Part shown: one piece after another, positions 26,343-34,659 of the stretch
Layout: each line of letters opens with the position of its first letter
Numbering within the stretch: position 1 is the first letter of the stretch
DNA from: JALZKA01 sp963734015
GTDB taxonomy: Bacteria; Actinomycetota; Thermoleophilia; Solirubrobacterales; 70-9
Reading direction: 5' to 3'
DNA: 64,000 nt
Assembly: GCA_963734015.1 (NCBI GenBank)
Contig: CAVTFG010000013.1
Span: forward strand, 67,186 to 131,185
The notes under the pieces: generated by a model
Told to the model about the DNA's origin: nothing
Seen by the model: the letters and a program-made list of their open reading frames with translations, nothing else
Databases searched by the model: none
Program-made: the position numbers and the translations under genes

Positions 26343-27169
26343 GGCTCGAGCTGTGACGCCGCCAGGCGCCCCTCCGCTTCGAGCTTCTCCAGATGAGCTT
26401 CCATCGCCATCGCTGCCGCCGGTCGCAGGATCTCAGGTACGTCGTCCCAGGCGGCGTCCAGCAGGCTTGTGCGCGAGCGCTCGCCTGCGTCGAGTGCCGC
26501 GACCAGCCGGGCCTCACGCTCCTCCCGGTGGGCGATGTACTCGTCGATCTTGGCCGACGGGTCACCGATCAACGGCCCGTGGCCGGGCGCCAGCAGGCTC
26601 ACATCAAGCTCACGAACCCGCCGTAGCGACTCCATGTAATCCACGAGCGAGCCGCCGAAGGCCCCAGGCGGCACGATGCTCGACCCCTCGCCCAGGATCA
26701 GGTCGCCGCAGAAGCACACGTCCCCCCACACGAACACCACGTGGTCGCGTGCATGCCCGGGCGTCGGCACCACCACCAGCGGCCCGACCCGCGAACGTCG
26801 TGTTGCCGGACATGTGTCGCGGTTTCCCGACGCTCGCGGCGAGCGGCTCGATCTGCATCAGTTCGGCCGGTACGGCCCGAACAGCGCGGCGGTCTCGTCG
26901 CCCTCACTGACTTCTCCCCACAGAAGCGGCGCGCCCAACGCCTGAACTCCCGCCGAATGGTCGGAGTGGGAATGGGTCAGCACCGCTCCCTCGATCCCGC
27001 CGCGCTCCTCCCCCTCGGCGCGAACCGCATCCAGATGCCCAGCGTCATCCGGGCCCGGATCAACCACATAGGCCGGGTCCCGCCCGACCACATAGGTGTT
27101 GGTCCCGCCGAGCGTCATCGGCCCCGGGTTCGGCGCGACGATCAGCGCGAAGTCAGGAAGAGACGGCAG
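26339..27169 (-). CDS. Metallo-beta-lactamase-fold hydrolase, reading frame disrupted
   Basis: The N-terminal part has PNPGPMTLGGTNTYVVG, YVVDPGPDDAGHLDAV and the metal motif THSHSDHSAG (HxHxDH). A stop follows at 26858-26860. The remainder resumes in the same frame with VGPLVVVPTPGHARDHVVF, CFCGDLILGEGSS and LLAPGHGP. Between them a segment in another frame (ELMQIEPLAASVG) looks coding, so two compensating indels are likely. It resembles the LACTB2/glyoxalase-II-like group that cleaves esters or RNA. No ATG/GTG fits the start; the frame overlaps the pafBC end. The end overlaps the acylase start. Confidence 0.7.
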
Positions 27170-29210
27170 CGAGGACCGCCTCGCGCGCGTCGTCCGGTTC
27201 GAGGGCGACCAGATCGCCGGCGCCCTTGAGGATCTCGCGAACCAACCAGTCCGTCGACCCGTACGGGACCTCGACGACCACCGCGCCGTCGGATAGCTCC
27301 TCGACCACCGTGCGCTCCTCGCGCAGCCAGCGCGCCCGCTCCGGCGCGACCCAGACCCGCGCGACGCCGGCACTCGCGACCTCGCCGTGTACGAGCCATT
27401 CCTGCTCGGCGAGGCGCTCGTCGATGCCCTCCCGCGGCTCGAACTCCTCGTCGGTCATCCGCGCCTCCTTCATCCGATCGAGCCGGAAGTGGCGGGTGTC
27501 CGAGCGGCCGACGTCGTAGCAGCCGAGGTACCAGCCCTCGGGGCCGTTGACCAGCTGGTACGGCTCGACCTCGCGCTTGACGAACTCGTCCTCGTTCTCC
27601 TTGTAGTAGTGGAGCTCGAGGATCCGGTGGAGGTGGATCGCCTCGTTCACGGTCCGGACCACGTGCGAGTCGTCCCGCCCGGGAGCGATCTCGAGTCCCT
27701 CCTGCGAGGGGTCGTGGCCGAGGGCGCCAACGATCTTCCCCCGCGCCGTGGCAAGCCCGGCCTGCGGGAGATGGTCGCCGAACAGGTCGATCGCGGCGAC
27801 GAGCGCCTTGGCCTCCAGCGGCAGCAGCCGCGCGGGGCGCGCGAAGTTGTCCCCGTAGGTGTCCGGGTCGACCTCGATCTCGTCGCCGACGATCTCCGCG
27901 TAGAGCACGTAGGTGCCGCCGCCGAAGTTGACGACGTTCAGAACGTCGATGTCCTCGCGAAGCTCGTCCGCGGAGATGTTGAGCTCGCGCCGCACCTGGT
28001 CGACGGGCAGCGTGTCCTCCTCCCGGGCGGCGCCGATGAGAAGTCCCGCGAGCGTCACCAGCCGGGCGAATCGCTCCGGGCGGATCACGGACTCGGAGCG
28101 GCCGCGGCTGCCGTTCGAGCGCGCCGGGCGCCCGTCGGCTTCGAGGACCGGACGGGCGACCGTCGAGGCGACGTCGAACTGGCCCCGGTGACGGTCGCGC
28201 AGCAGGTCGAGGCGCTCGGCCGCCTCGCCCGCGGCCTCCTTGGGCGCGATCAGCTGCGCGTTCTCGCGCCAGCTCAGGACCCAGGAGATCATCTGGCGGA
28301 TCGAGGCGTACTCGGTCTCGTAGACCATGCCGCGTCCCTTGACGCCGTCTGCCTTCGTGACCTTGCGGAGCGTGCCGTACTTGCCGAAGTCCCGCTCGAC
28401 CAGCCAGGCGATCCGCTCGCGGACGAACACCTGGGCGGTTCCCTCGAGGGTGCCCATCTGCCATTCGGCCCGCGAGGCGTAGTCGCGGCGGTCGAAGTCC
28501 TCCGGGGGCGAGAAGTCGTGCTCGGCCTTGCTCGCGTACGAGACCTTGCCCTTGATCCGGGAGAGCCTGAAGACGCGGACCGCGTCCCGCTCGTGCGAGT
28601 GCGCGATCAAATAGAACTGCCCGTCGCGGAAGACGAGGTGGTACGGGTTGACCTTGCGGTCGGAGACCTCGTCGCGCTGCATCGTGTAGTAGCTGAACTC
28701 GATCGTCTTGCGGCGCGAGATCGCGGTCTCGATCTTCGCCAGGCGCTGCGAGAGCTCGCGACCGCCGCCATTCGTGGAGAGCCGCACGTCGATCGGGACC
28801 GGCTCGCCCTCGTTCAGTGGGCTCGAGCGCCCCCATGAGACCTGCTGGAGCGCCAGCCGGAGCGGCTCGGCATAGGCGAACTCGCCGTCGAGGAGGCCGA
28901 GCGCCGTCCGCAGCGCCGCGAGCTCGCCGTCGGTGAACTCGATCGCCGGCAGGTAGTAGTTCTCCGGCGGCAGCGCGTAGAGCTCTGCCTCGAAGAACCC
29001 CTCGGCCGGCTTGTCGACCTGGAGCGAGATGCCGAGGCTGTCCAGCTCCGCGCGGTCCGCGTAAAAGCGGCGCGCGAACGCGTCCTCGTTCATTGAGCTG
29101 TACCCCTCGACCTCGCGCTTGATCTCCAGCGCCGAGACGGGGCGCCGGTTGGCCATCAAGAACGAGATCAACGAGAGCTGTCGAATCAGCTTCTCAGTGT
29201 CCTTGGCCAT
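27153..29210 (-). CDS. pafBC: Fused PafB-PafC WYL-domain transcriptional activator
   Basis: A 685-aa protein with two consecutive HTH-WYL units. Residues of about 1-330 match PafB (KLIRQLSLISFLMANRRPVSALEIK, then FSYYTMQRDEVSDRKVNPYHLVFRDGQ). Residues of about 370-685 match PafC (RFARLVTLAGLLIGAAREEDTL, LELHYYKENEDEFVKREVEPY, GWYLGCYDVGRSDTRHFRLDR). In mycobacteria PafB and PafC form a heterodimer that turns on the LexA-independent DNA-damage response; fused forms are known in some actinobacteria. No proteasome genes are beside it. The start at 29210 drops an implausible 193-residue upstream extension. It probably leads the run with the MBL, acylase and PPOX genes. Confidence 0.92.
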   Translation of the reverse strand: MAKDTEKLIRQLSLISFLMANRRPVSALEIKREVEGYSSMNEDAFARRFYADRAELDSLGISLQVDKPAEGFFEAELYALPPENYYLPAIEFTDGELAALRTALGLLDGEFAYAEPLRLALQQVSWGRSSPLNEGEPVPIDVRLSTNGGGRELSQRLAKIETAISRRKTIEFSYYTMQRDEVSDRKVNPYHLVFRDGQFYLIAHSHERDAVRVFRLSRIKGKVSYASKAEHDFSPPEDFDRRDYASRAEWQMGTLEGTAQVFVRERIAWLVERDFGKYGTLRKVTKADGVKGRGMVYETEYASIRQMISWVLSWRENAQLIAPKEAAGEAAERLDLLRDRHRGQFDVASTVARPVLEADGRPARSNGSRGRSESVIRPERFARLVTLAGLLIGAAREEDTLPVDQVRRELNISADELREDIDVLNVVNFGGGTYVLYAEIVGDEIEVDPDTYGDNFARPARLLPLEAKALVAAIDLFGDHLPQAGLATARGKIVGALGHDPSQEGLEIAPGRDDSHVVRTVNEAIHLHRILELHYYKENEDEFVKREVEPYQLVNGPEGWYLGCYDVGRSDTRHFRLDRMKEARMTDEEFEPREGIDERLAEQEWLVHGEVASAGVARVWVAPERARWLREERTVVEELSDGAVVVEVPYGSTDWLVREILKGAGDLVALEPDDAREAVLAAVSS

Positions 29211-29234
29211 CCGCGACGCAGGATATTGAGGGAG

Positions 29235-29270
29235 GTGTGCCCGGATTGAGCGCAGTGTGCCTGGACTGAG
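29235..29270. repeat. Tandem direct repeat upstream of pafBC
   Basis: GTGTGCCCGGATTGAG (29235-29250) and GTGTGCCTGGACTGAG (29255-29270) share 14 of 16 bases with a 20-bp period. They lie 25-60 bp before the pafBC start, in the gap to the divergent gene at 29340. The two-turn spacing suggests two regulator sites on one face of the DNA. Confidence 0.5.
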
Positions 29271-29339
29271 GGGTCGTGCCGCAAACTGCGCGTAAAACGC
29301 TGCCGAGTCATCTAAGCTGTCCGCGCTCAGGGGACGAAG

Positions 29340-29645
29340 TTGATCGGCGCGGGGACAATCATCAATCCGATCATCAAGATCGTGACCACGGTCGTGATCC
29401 TCGGGGCCATCTACCTCTTCTTCGTGAAGCCCGCCCTCGATACGACGAACAACGCGTTCGACCAGTTCGGGCTCGACGGCCTGTCCGAAACGTTCGACGA
29501 CCTGCCGACCGACATCCAGGATCAGGTCGATGAAGCCCTGGAAGGGACCGAGAGGGCCGACGCGTCGAGGCTCGGGGACTGCATCACCAGGGCCCAGCCC
29601 AACACGGCGAAGATCCAGCGCTGCGTCGACCGGTTCTCGCCGTAA
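29340..29645 (+). CDS. Small single-pass membrane protein, unknown function
   Basis: A 101-aa protein with one N-terminal transmembrane helix (IIKIVTTVVILGAIYLFFV) and an acidic outside or periplasmic part containing two cysteines (LGDCITRAQ, IQRCVDRFSP). The Cys pair, about 14 residues apart, may form a disulphide. The TTG at 29340 is the only reasonable start and no strong ribosome-binding site is visible. It is divergent from pafBC. No family recognised. Confidence 0.6.
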   Translation: MIGAGTIINPIIKIVTTVVILGAIYLFFVKPALDTTNNAFDQFGLDGLSETFDDLPTDIQDQVDEALEGTERADASRLGDCITRAQPNTAKIQRCVDRFSP

Positions 29646-29684
29646 CGACGATTGGCCCGGGTTCGCGTGGGGTAGGTCCTTCGC

Positions 29685-29912
29685 ATGGAAGAGCAGGAGG
29701 GCACTCAGGACGATGCACAACGCGAGGTCGACGAACGAATCGAGGAGCTGACCCGCGAGGGCGAGGAGATGGAGGATCGCCTCGAGCAAGCGGGCAGCGA
29801 CGCCGAGGACATCGACGTGCCGGATCCGGATGAGGCGTCCGGCGGGGGAATCGGCGTGAGCGAGCTGACCAGCGACGAGGACGACGAAACCGGCGAGGAC
29901 GCCGGCGGCTGA
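29685..29912 (+). CDS. Small highly acidic protein, unknown function
   Basis: A 75-aa protein, almost entirely Glu/Asp/Gln-rich: a helical half (REVDERIEELTREGEEMEDRL) and a disordered acidic tail (GSDAEDIDVPDPDEASGGG, SDEDDETGEDAGG). The compact acidic layout is reminiscent of Pup-like or acidic chaperone-like small proteins. However, it lacks the C-terminal Gly-Gly-Gln/Glu of Pup, ending Ala-Gly-Gly instead. It follows the small membrane protein by 39 nt, so both may share a transcript. Function unknown. Confidence 0.6.
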   Translation: MEEQEGTQDDAQREVDERIEELTREGEEMEDRLEQAGSDAEDIDVPDPDEASGGGIGVSELTSDEDDETGEDAGG

Positions 29913-29915
29913 GTC

Positions 29916-30941
29916 TCAGGCCGCGCGCTTGGCGCTGAAGTACGCCGCCGAGTCCAGCCCACGGTCGAACTTCGACCAGGCCTCCCCGTCCGGAAGCTCG
30001 CGCTCGATCCGGTCGAAGCTGCCGAGCTTGCCGCCGAGGTTGTCCATCGCGTGGACGAGGGTGGCCTCGCGCGTGGCGGGGACGACCGGGGACCCGTGCT
30101 CGAGCGCACCGTGGTGCGACAGGACGATGTGCAGAACGGCCTGGCCGAGCTCGCGATCGAAGCCGTCGATCGACTCGATCGCGCGGCGCACGAGGTAGTA
30201 GCCAAGCGGGATCTCGCCCTGGAGGCGGCCGGCGTCCGTGAGGTCGATGGCGAGCGGATCGTCGTTGTAGGCCTGGGTCTTGCCGACGTCGTGGAGCAGG
30301 GCGCCGGTGACGGCGAGGTCGCGGTCGAGGCCGGGGAACGCGGCCGCCGCGGCGCTCACGGCCTGGGCGACGGAGAGCGAGTGGTCCAGGAGCCCGTGGG
30401 TGAAGGCCTGGTGGTAGTACTTGGCCGCGGGGGCGACCCGGAAGCGCTTCCAGATTCGGGAGTCCGGGGCGAAGAACCGGTCGAGCAGGGCGCGGAGCTG
30501 CGGATTCTGGATCGTGTCGAGCAGATCGCGGAGCCCGGTCTCGAGCCGCTCGACTGGGATCGGCGAGCCCTCGACGAGGTCGGCCTCCTCGTACTCGCCC
30601 TCGAGCGCTTCCCGGATCGAGTCGATCGTGATCTTGGATCCATAGCGAGGATGGATGGAGAACTTGCCCTCGACGAACACGACGCGGCCTGGAGCGGCGC
30701 AGTCGAAGCAGGTGTCGACGTCCTCCCAGGCGACGGCCTCGACGGTGCCGCTCATGTCGGCGACGATCAACTTCAGGAAGTCGTCCCCGTTGCGGCGTGA
30801 CAGCCGGGTCCGTTCACGCACCGCGAACGCGCCCCGGACCTGGTCGCCGTCCGCCAGATCGCGCACGAACACGCGCCCGCCGGCGTCGGCTACGGCGGCG
30901 CCGAGGGAGGGCTGAACGGCGAGTCTGGGTGGTGAATTCAT
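29916..30941 (-). CDS. HD-domain 3'-5' exoribonuclease, YhaM-like (OB fold plus HD)
   Basis: A 341-aa protein. The N-terminal OB-fold domain (VFVRDLADGDQVRGAFAVRER, KLIVADMSGTVEAVAWED) precedes an HD phosphohydrolase domain (FTHGLLDHSLSVA, GALLHDVGKTQAY with the HD pair, then IVLSHHGALEHGS). This is the arrangement of YhaM, a 3'-5' exonuclease acting on RNA and single-stranded DNA. It is convergent with the small acidic protein gene (3-nt gap). Confidence 0.88.
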   Translation of the reverse strand: MNSPPRLAVQPSLGAAVADAGGRVFVRDLADGDQVRGAFAVRERTRLSRRNGDDFLKLIVADMSGTVEAVAWEDVDTCFDCAAPGRVVFVEGKFSIHPRYGSKITIDSIREALEGEYEEADLVEGSPIPVERLETGLRDLLDTIQNPQLRALLDRFFAPDSRIWKRFRVAPAAKYYHQAFTHGLLDHSLSVAQAVSAAAAAFPGLDRDLAVTGALLHDVGKTQAYNDDPLAIDLTDAGRLQGEIPLGYYLVRRAIESIDGFDRELGQAVLHIVLSHHGALEHGSPVVPATREATLVHAMDNLGGKLGSFDRIERELPDGEAWSKFDRGLDSAAYFSAKRAA

Positions 30942-31027
30942 TCTTCGGCTCAAGGTAATGAGGCGGCCGGACGGCCATCTCTTCCCTGAAAGTCGGTTTG
31001 CAGCGCCGAAACCTGACGTGCCGTTGG

Positions 31028-31952
31028 CTACGCGGCGGTCGCGCTCGGCGGTCGGTCGGCGGGCTCGTCGCCGGTCATCGCCTCGGCCTCGGTCACCATC
31101 GGGCCGGTGCGTGCGTACTCGACGTTGAAGGCCGCGCCGAGGAGCAGCGCGAGGTTCGAGAGCCACAGCCAGATCAGGAAGACGATGACCCCGGCGATGC
31201 TCCCGTACGTGCTCGAATAGGCACCGAAGTTGGCGACGTAGAACGAGAAGCCGGCGGAGGCGACGAGCCAGATCAGCAGCGCCAGCGCGCTGCCCGGGAT
31301 CAACGGCCGGAAGCCGCGGTGGTCGACGTTCGGGCCCTCGTGGAGGAGCACCGCGAACAGGACGACGATGACGCCGGCGAGGACCGGCCACTTGACGATC
31401 GACCACACCGTCAGCGCCGTGTCGCCGAGCCCGATCTCACCGGCGATCGCCTCGGCGAGCGGCCCGGTCAAGCAGCAGCGCGACCAGCGCGATCGCGAGC
31501 ACGACGAGCAGGAACAGCGTCAGCGCGACCTGCCGCGGGAGCTTCTTCCAGAAGGGCCGGGTCTCCTCGACCTCGTAGATCGAGTTCGCCGCCCGGTTGA
31601 AGGCACCGATGTAGCCCGAGGCGCTGTAGAGCGCGAGCGCCGTGCCGATCAGGAGCGCGATGCCCGCTCCGCCCCCCTCGATCGCGGTCTGCGCCGCGCC
31701 CTCGAACGTGTCCGCGGCCGAGCCGGGCGCCAGCTCCTCGATGATCCGCAGCAGCCCATCGACGGTCCCCTCGTCACCGAAGACCCCGAGCAGGGCGATG
31801 AGCACGATCATCCCGGGGAACACGGCGAGCACCGCGTAGTAGGTCAGCGCCGCCGCGTGGTCCCCCAGGCTCAGGCGTCCGTAGGCCCCTGCCAGCCCGC
31901 GCGCCGCGCGCACCGGCCGCGCCTCCCTGATCCGCGAAAGCGGCGATGCCAT
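31028..31952 (-). CDS. YihY/virulence factor BrkB family membrane protein, frameshifted
   Basis: The N-terminal part (31952 to about 31470) has the family signature LGDHAAALTYYAVLAVFPGMIVLIALLG and SGYIGAFNRAANSIYEVEETRPFWK. The C-terminal part (TGPLAEAIAGEIGLGD, WPVLAGVIVVLFAVLLHEGPN, YGSIAGVIVFLIWLWLSNLALLLGAAFNVE) is in the next frame. Removing one base near 31470 rebuilds about 307 aa with six transmembrane helices, as in the UPF0761/YihY family. The physiological role of the family is unclear. The disruption is probably a sequence error. Confidence 0.82.
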
Positions 31953-32016
31953 GCGGAATGAATACCCGCTCGGGGGCCGATTAGCGAGCCGCCCGCGGCG
32001 TGCGCGCGAACGCCGG

Positions 32017-32090
32017 TCAGGGCGAGCGCTGTCCGATCAGCACGAGGTTGCCGTCGGGGTCGCAGCGGCCCGAGAGTACCCTCGCCGCGG
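32017..32090 (-). pseudogene. Remnant of a VOC (glyoxalase-like) gene 3' end
   Basis: Upstream of tRNA-Phe a minus-strand frame reads GRCDPDGNLVLIGQRSP and stops at 32017-32019. DPDGNLVLI is the typical C-terminal strand of VOC/glyoxalase proteins. No start or upstream domain exists; the frame soon loses similarity. It looks like the tail of a deleted gene in the 31953-32132 intergenic region, which holds nothing else I can identify. Confidence 0.45.
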
Positions 32091-32132
32091 GTGGCCGGGC
32101 GAGCCGCCCCGGCGCTAGCCTTACCGGCCGCG

Positions 32133-32205
32133 GGCGAGGTAGCTCAGTTGGTAGAGCACACGACTGAAAATCGTGGTGTCGCCGGTTCGATTCCGGCCCT
32201 CGCCA
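32133..32205 (+). tRNA. tRNA-Phe (GAA)
   Basis: A complete cloverleaf: acceptor GGCGAGG/CCTCGCC with discriminator A, D arm AGCTCAGTTGGTAGAGC, anticodon stem CACGA/TCGTG with loop CTGAAAA (anticodon GAA), and T arm GCCGG-TTCGATT-CCGGC. The CCA is not encoded. Confidence 0.95.
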
Positions 32206-32214
32206 CTCGACGGA

Positions 32215-32517
32215 TCAGCGCGGCCGGCGTTTGGTGGCGAGCTGATCAAGTAGCTCGCGGACCTTGCCATGGTTGCCGCTGACGATGAGGCGCGTGCCGT
32301 CGCCCTCCGCCGTGAAACTCATCGCAAGGCTGTGGGTCATACGAAGGAGGATGAACCAGCACCCGCCCCTCTCCCTCGTCAGCGAGGCCATGCTCTTCGT
32401 CTGCGAGGTGACGCGATAACCCCACGTGCCGAGGCGAGCCAGCAGTTCGGGCAGCGTTTCCGCTCGGAACTCATCAATGCTCTGCGCCGAATGGATCGTC
32501 GTCGTGAACTGCTCCAT
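32215..32517 (-). CDS. Hypothetical small protein
   Basis: A 100-aa protein (MEQFTTTIHSAQSIDEF at the start) with a predicted alpha/beta fold: LPELLARLGTWGYRV, then GGCWFILLRMTHSLAMSF and TRLIVSGNHGKVRELLDQL. There is no signal peptide and no family that I recognise. It lies 10 nt beyond the 3' end of tRNA-Phe on the opposite strand. The ribosome-binding site is weak. Codon use is like its neighbours but with somewhat more A/T. It is probably real, as the frame is not explained by another gene. Confidence 0.55.
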   Translation of the reverse strand: MEQFTTTIHSAQSIDEFRAETLPELLARLGTWGYRVTSQTKSMASLTRERGGCWFILLRMTHSLAMSFTAEGDGTRLIVSGNHGKVRELLDQLATKRRPR

Positions 32518-32663
32518 TGGCAAGGAGTATCACCGTTTCGCCGAGCCTCACGAGCGGGCGGCGGAAGTCGACCCGGGGCGGGGGGAACCGCGCTGGCACG
32601 GGCTCGTATCGCCTACCAGAAACCAGGTATGGTCTTCGCAGACGCGACGGGCTTGGAGGTCCT

Positions 32664-34133
32664 ATGCAACGGGGAGTGGCAGGAGCCGGCAGTCGGGTTG
32701 ACGCTGCGGCTCTTCCAGAGGCCCGCTCGGTTGAGACCGCTTCTCGTCCAAAGCGCACCGAGCCGGCCCGGCTTGGAGGTCTGGCGAACCGTCAACGTCC
32801 TGACTTCGGCCCCCGGCCGACCGGGCTGTTCTTTGGCGCCTTCACACTCACTATCGCGTGGGTCGCGCTCGCGGTCTACCTCTCGGATCCATGGCGTTCG
32901 GATCTCGAGGCGCTGATCGGCCCGATCGCCGCGTGGTTGATCCCGACCCTGCTCGCCTACATCCCCTCGCTGATCATCGGGTTCCTGGCCTTCACCCTGA
33001 TCCTGAGCCCATACCGGTTCCCGGTGTTGGCGCCGCCCAAGGGAAACTGGCCGGAAGGCGAGTGGCCGCCGGTCACGATCGTGATCGCAGCGTGGAACGA
33101 GGAGGATGGGATCGCTGCGACGGTGGAGCGGATCGGAGGCCTCGCCTACCCCGGCCCGATGGAGGTCGTCCTGGCGGACAACAACTCGACCGACCGGACG
33201 GCGGAGCTCGCCCAGCAGGAGGCGCAGCGGCACGGTCTTCGCTATCGCCGCGTTTTCGAGGCCGAGCAGGGCAAGTACCGGGCGCTGAACGCCGCCCTGG
33301 CCACAATCAGCACGCCTCTCGTCGTCAGCGTCGACGCCGACACTCATCTGCACCGTGACTCGCTTCGTTATCTGATCGCTCGCGTCGCGGGCCGCCCGCA
33401 GGATCAGCACACTTGCGCCTGCGCGGGCGCCCTGGTCGTGGCCAACCCGACCACCAACCTGCTGACGAGGATGCAGGGCTGGGACTACCGACTCGGCATC
33501 AACGGGATCAAGCGGATGCAGTCGGCCTACAACAGCGCGCTCGTGGCGCAGGGTGCGTTCTCGGCGTATTGGACCGAGGACCTTCGCGCGGTCGGCGGAT
33601 GGCCGGATGCGATCGGCGAGGACATCGTTCTCACCTGGACCCTGATGAACGAACGCGGGATCGTCGGGTACGAGCCGATCGCCGTTGGCTTCACGTTCGT
33701 GCCCGAGCGGGTTCGCCGGTTCTTGAACCAGCGCTCGCGCTGGGCCCGGGGCATGGTCGAGGGAATCCGGACCAACCCGCCCCAGAGGCAGCCGCGGGTC
33801 TTGACGAAGTTCGTCGCCGGGATCGACTACCTGGTGCCGCTGCTCGACATCGGCTACATGTTCTTCTGGGTGCCCGGTGTGATCCTGTTCGCCTTCGGCT
33901 ACCCGCTGCTCGTCTCGTGGTGGTCGATGCTGGTGATTCCGATAACCCTCGTCATCTACGGCCTGCTGAGGCGGTGGCAGGAGCGGTGGGTCTTCAGCCG
34001 CCTGGGGATCGTCGTCGACCGGGACACGCGGGGCTTCCTCGGCTACCTGTTCGCCTATCAGGCGCTGACCTCGGCGGCCGCGCTTCGCGGATATGCCCAG
34101 GCCATTGTCGGGGCCACTCGGCGCTGGCGCTGA
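32664..34133 (+). CDS. Family 2 glycosyltransferase, membrane-bound (copy 1)
   Basis: A 489-aa processive-type GT2. Two N-terminal transmembrane segments (LFFGAFTLTIAWVALAVYL; WLIPTLLAYIPSLIIGFLAF) precede the catalytic domain: VIAAWNEEDGIAATVERI, LADNNSTDRT, the DxD site SVDADTHLH, TEDL and the QxxRW-like NQRSRWARG. C-terminal helices follow (VPLLDIGYMFFWVPGVILF, LLVSWWSMLVIPITLVIYG). It is hyaluronan/chitin-synthase- or PgaC-like; the polymer is unknown. The ATG at 32664 has GGAGG 5 nt upstream. The first 45 codons contain an antisense copy of the GGACGAG hairpin element, so the true N-terminus may be shorter. Confidence 0.9.
   Translation: MQRGVAGAGSRVDAAALPEARSVETASRPKRTEPARLGGLANRQRPDFGPRPTGLFFGAFTLTIAWVALAVYLSDPWRSDLEALIGPIAAWLIPTLLAYIPSLIIGFLAFTLILSPYRFPVLAPPKGNWPEGEWPPVTIVIAAWNEEDGIAATVERIGGLAYPGPMEVVLADNNSTDRTAELAQQEAQRHGLRYRRVFEAEQGKYRALNAALATISTPLVVSVDADTHLHRDSLRYLIARVAGRPQDQHTCACAGALVVANPTTNLLTRMQGWDYRLGINGIKRMQSAYNSALVAQGAFSAYWTEDLRAVGGWPDAIGEDIVLTWTLMNERGIVGYEPIAVGFTFVPERVRRFLNQRSRWARGMVEGIRTNPPQRQPRVLTKFVAGIDYLVPLLDIGYMFFWVPGVILFAFGYPLLVSWWSMLVIPITLVIYGLLRRWQERWVFSRLGIVVDRDTRGFLGYLFAYQALTSAAALRGYAQAIVGATRRWR
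32738..32755 (-). repeat. GGACGAG hairpin element, antisense in the glycosyltransferase 5' region (copy 1)
   Basis: On the minus strand this is CGCTTTGGACGAGAAGCG, the same 18 bases found at 61652-61669 and (with one more CG pair) at 63632-63649. Upstream of it on the minus strand, CTCCAAGCCGGGCCGGCTCGG resembles the 3' end of the SnoaL genes that precede the element elsewhere. Confidence 0.65.
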
Positions 34134-34140
34134 ACGCGCC

Positions 34141-34157
34141 GGTGGACCGTTTCCACC
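34141..34157. terminator. Small hairpin between convergent genes (copy 1)
   Basis: GGTGGA-CCGTT-TCCACC lies between the glycosyltransferase stop and the end of the MarR gene. The same hairpin is at 41266-41282 in copy 2. No T-run. Confidence 0.35.
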
Positions 34158-34163
34158 AAGGGG

Positions 34164-34637
34164 TCAGGGTCGCTCGTCCGGGACAAGACGGCCCAGGAGC
34201 TCGCCCAGCGTCGCGATCTCCTCGTCCGAGAAGTGGTCGAGGAAGCGCTCCTGGATCCCGGCCACGTGCGTGGCACGGAGGCGCTTGAAGAGCCGGCGAC
34301 CTGCCGGCGTCAGCCGTGTTTCGACATTGCGGGCGTCATTCGCGCCGCGGCTGCGCCGGACCAGTCCCCCTCGCTCGAGCCGGTCGATCCGGCGGGTGAG
34401 GCCGCTCGGGCTGAGCACCACCGCCTCGGCGAGGTCACACATTCGAAGTCCCTCGGGCGCCCGGGCCAGCTGGATCAGCACGTCGTAGTCGCCGATGCTG
34501 AAGTTGTGCTCCCGGCGCAGATCGTCGTCCAAGGCGGCCAGCAGCCGCGAGTTGGCGAGTACGAAGCTCCTCCAGGCCGCCAGGCCGGGGATCGCCTCAT
34601 CGGAGAGCTTCGGAGCCTGTTTCGCAGTGCTTGCCAC
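34164..34637 (-). CDS. MarR-family transcriptional regulator (copy 1)
   Basis: A 157-aa winged-HTH repressor: FSIGDYDVLIQLARAPEGLRM, then LAEAVVLSPSGLTRRIDRLERGGLV (recognition helix) and a wing (ETRLTPAGRRLF). It is divergent from yceI, 90 nt apart, with two TTGC-N4-GCAA dyads between. The simplest reading is that it represses yceI and itself and is released by a small ligand, as is typical of MarR proteins. Copy 2 differs at two residues (Thr4/Ser, Leu33/Met). Confidence 0.92.
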   Translation of the reverse strand: MASTAKQAPKLSDEAIPGLAAWRSFVLANSRLLAALDDDLRREHNFSIGDYDVLIQLARAPEGLRMCDLAEAVVLSPSGLTRRIDRLERGGLVRRSRGANDARNVETRLTPAGRRLFKRLRATHVAGIQERFLDHFSDEEIATLGELLGRLVPDERP

Positions 34638-34659
34638 GAGACGGAGTCTAGCGGGTTAC

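Noticed and set aside
29211..29789. N-terminal extension of PafBC (a total of 878 aa)
   Set aside because: The extra 193 residues have no family similarity, run through the divergent genes' DNA, and the fold begins at MAKDTEKLIRQ.
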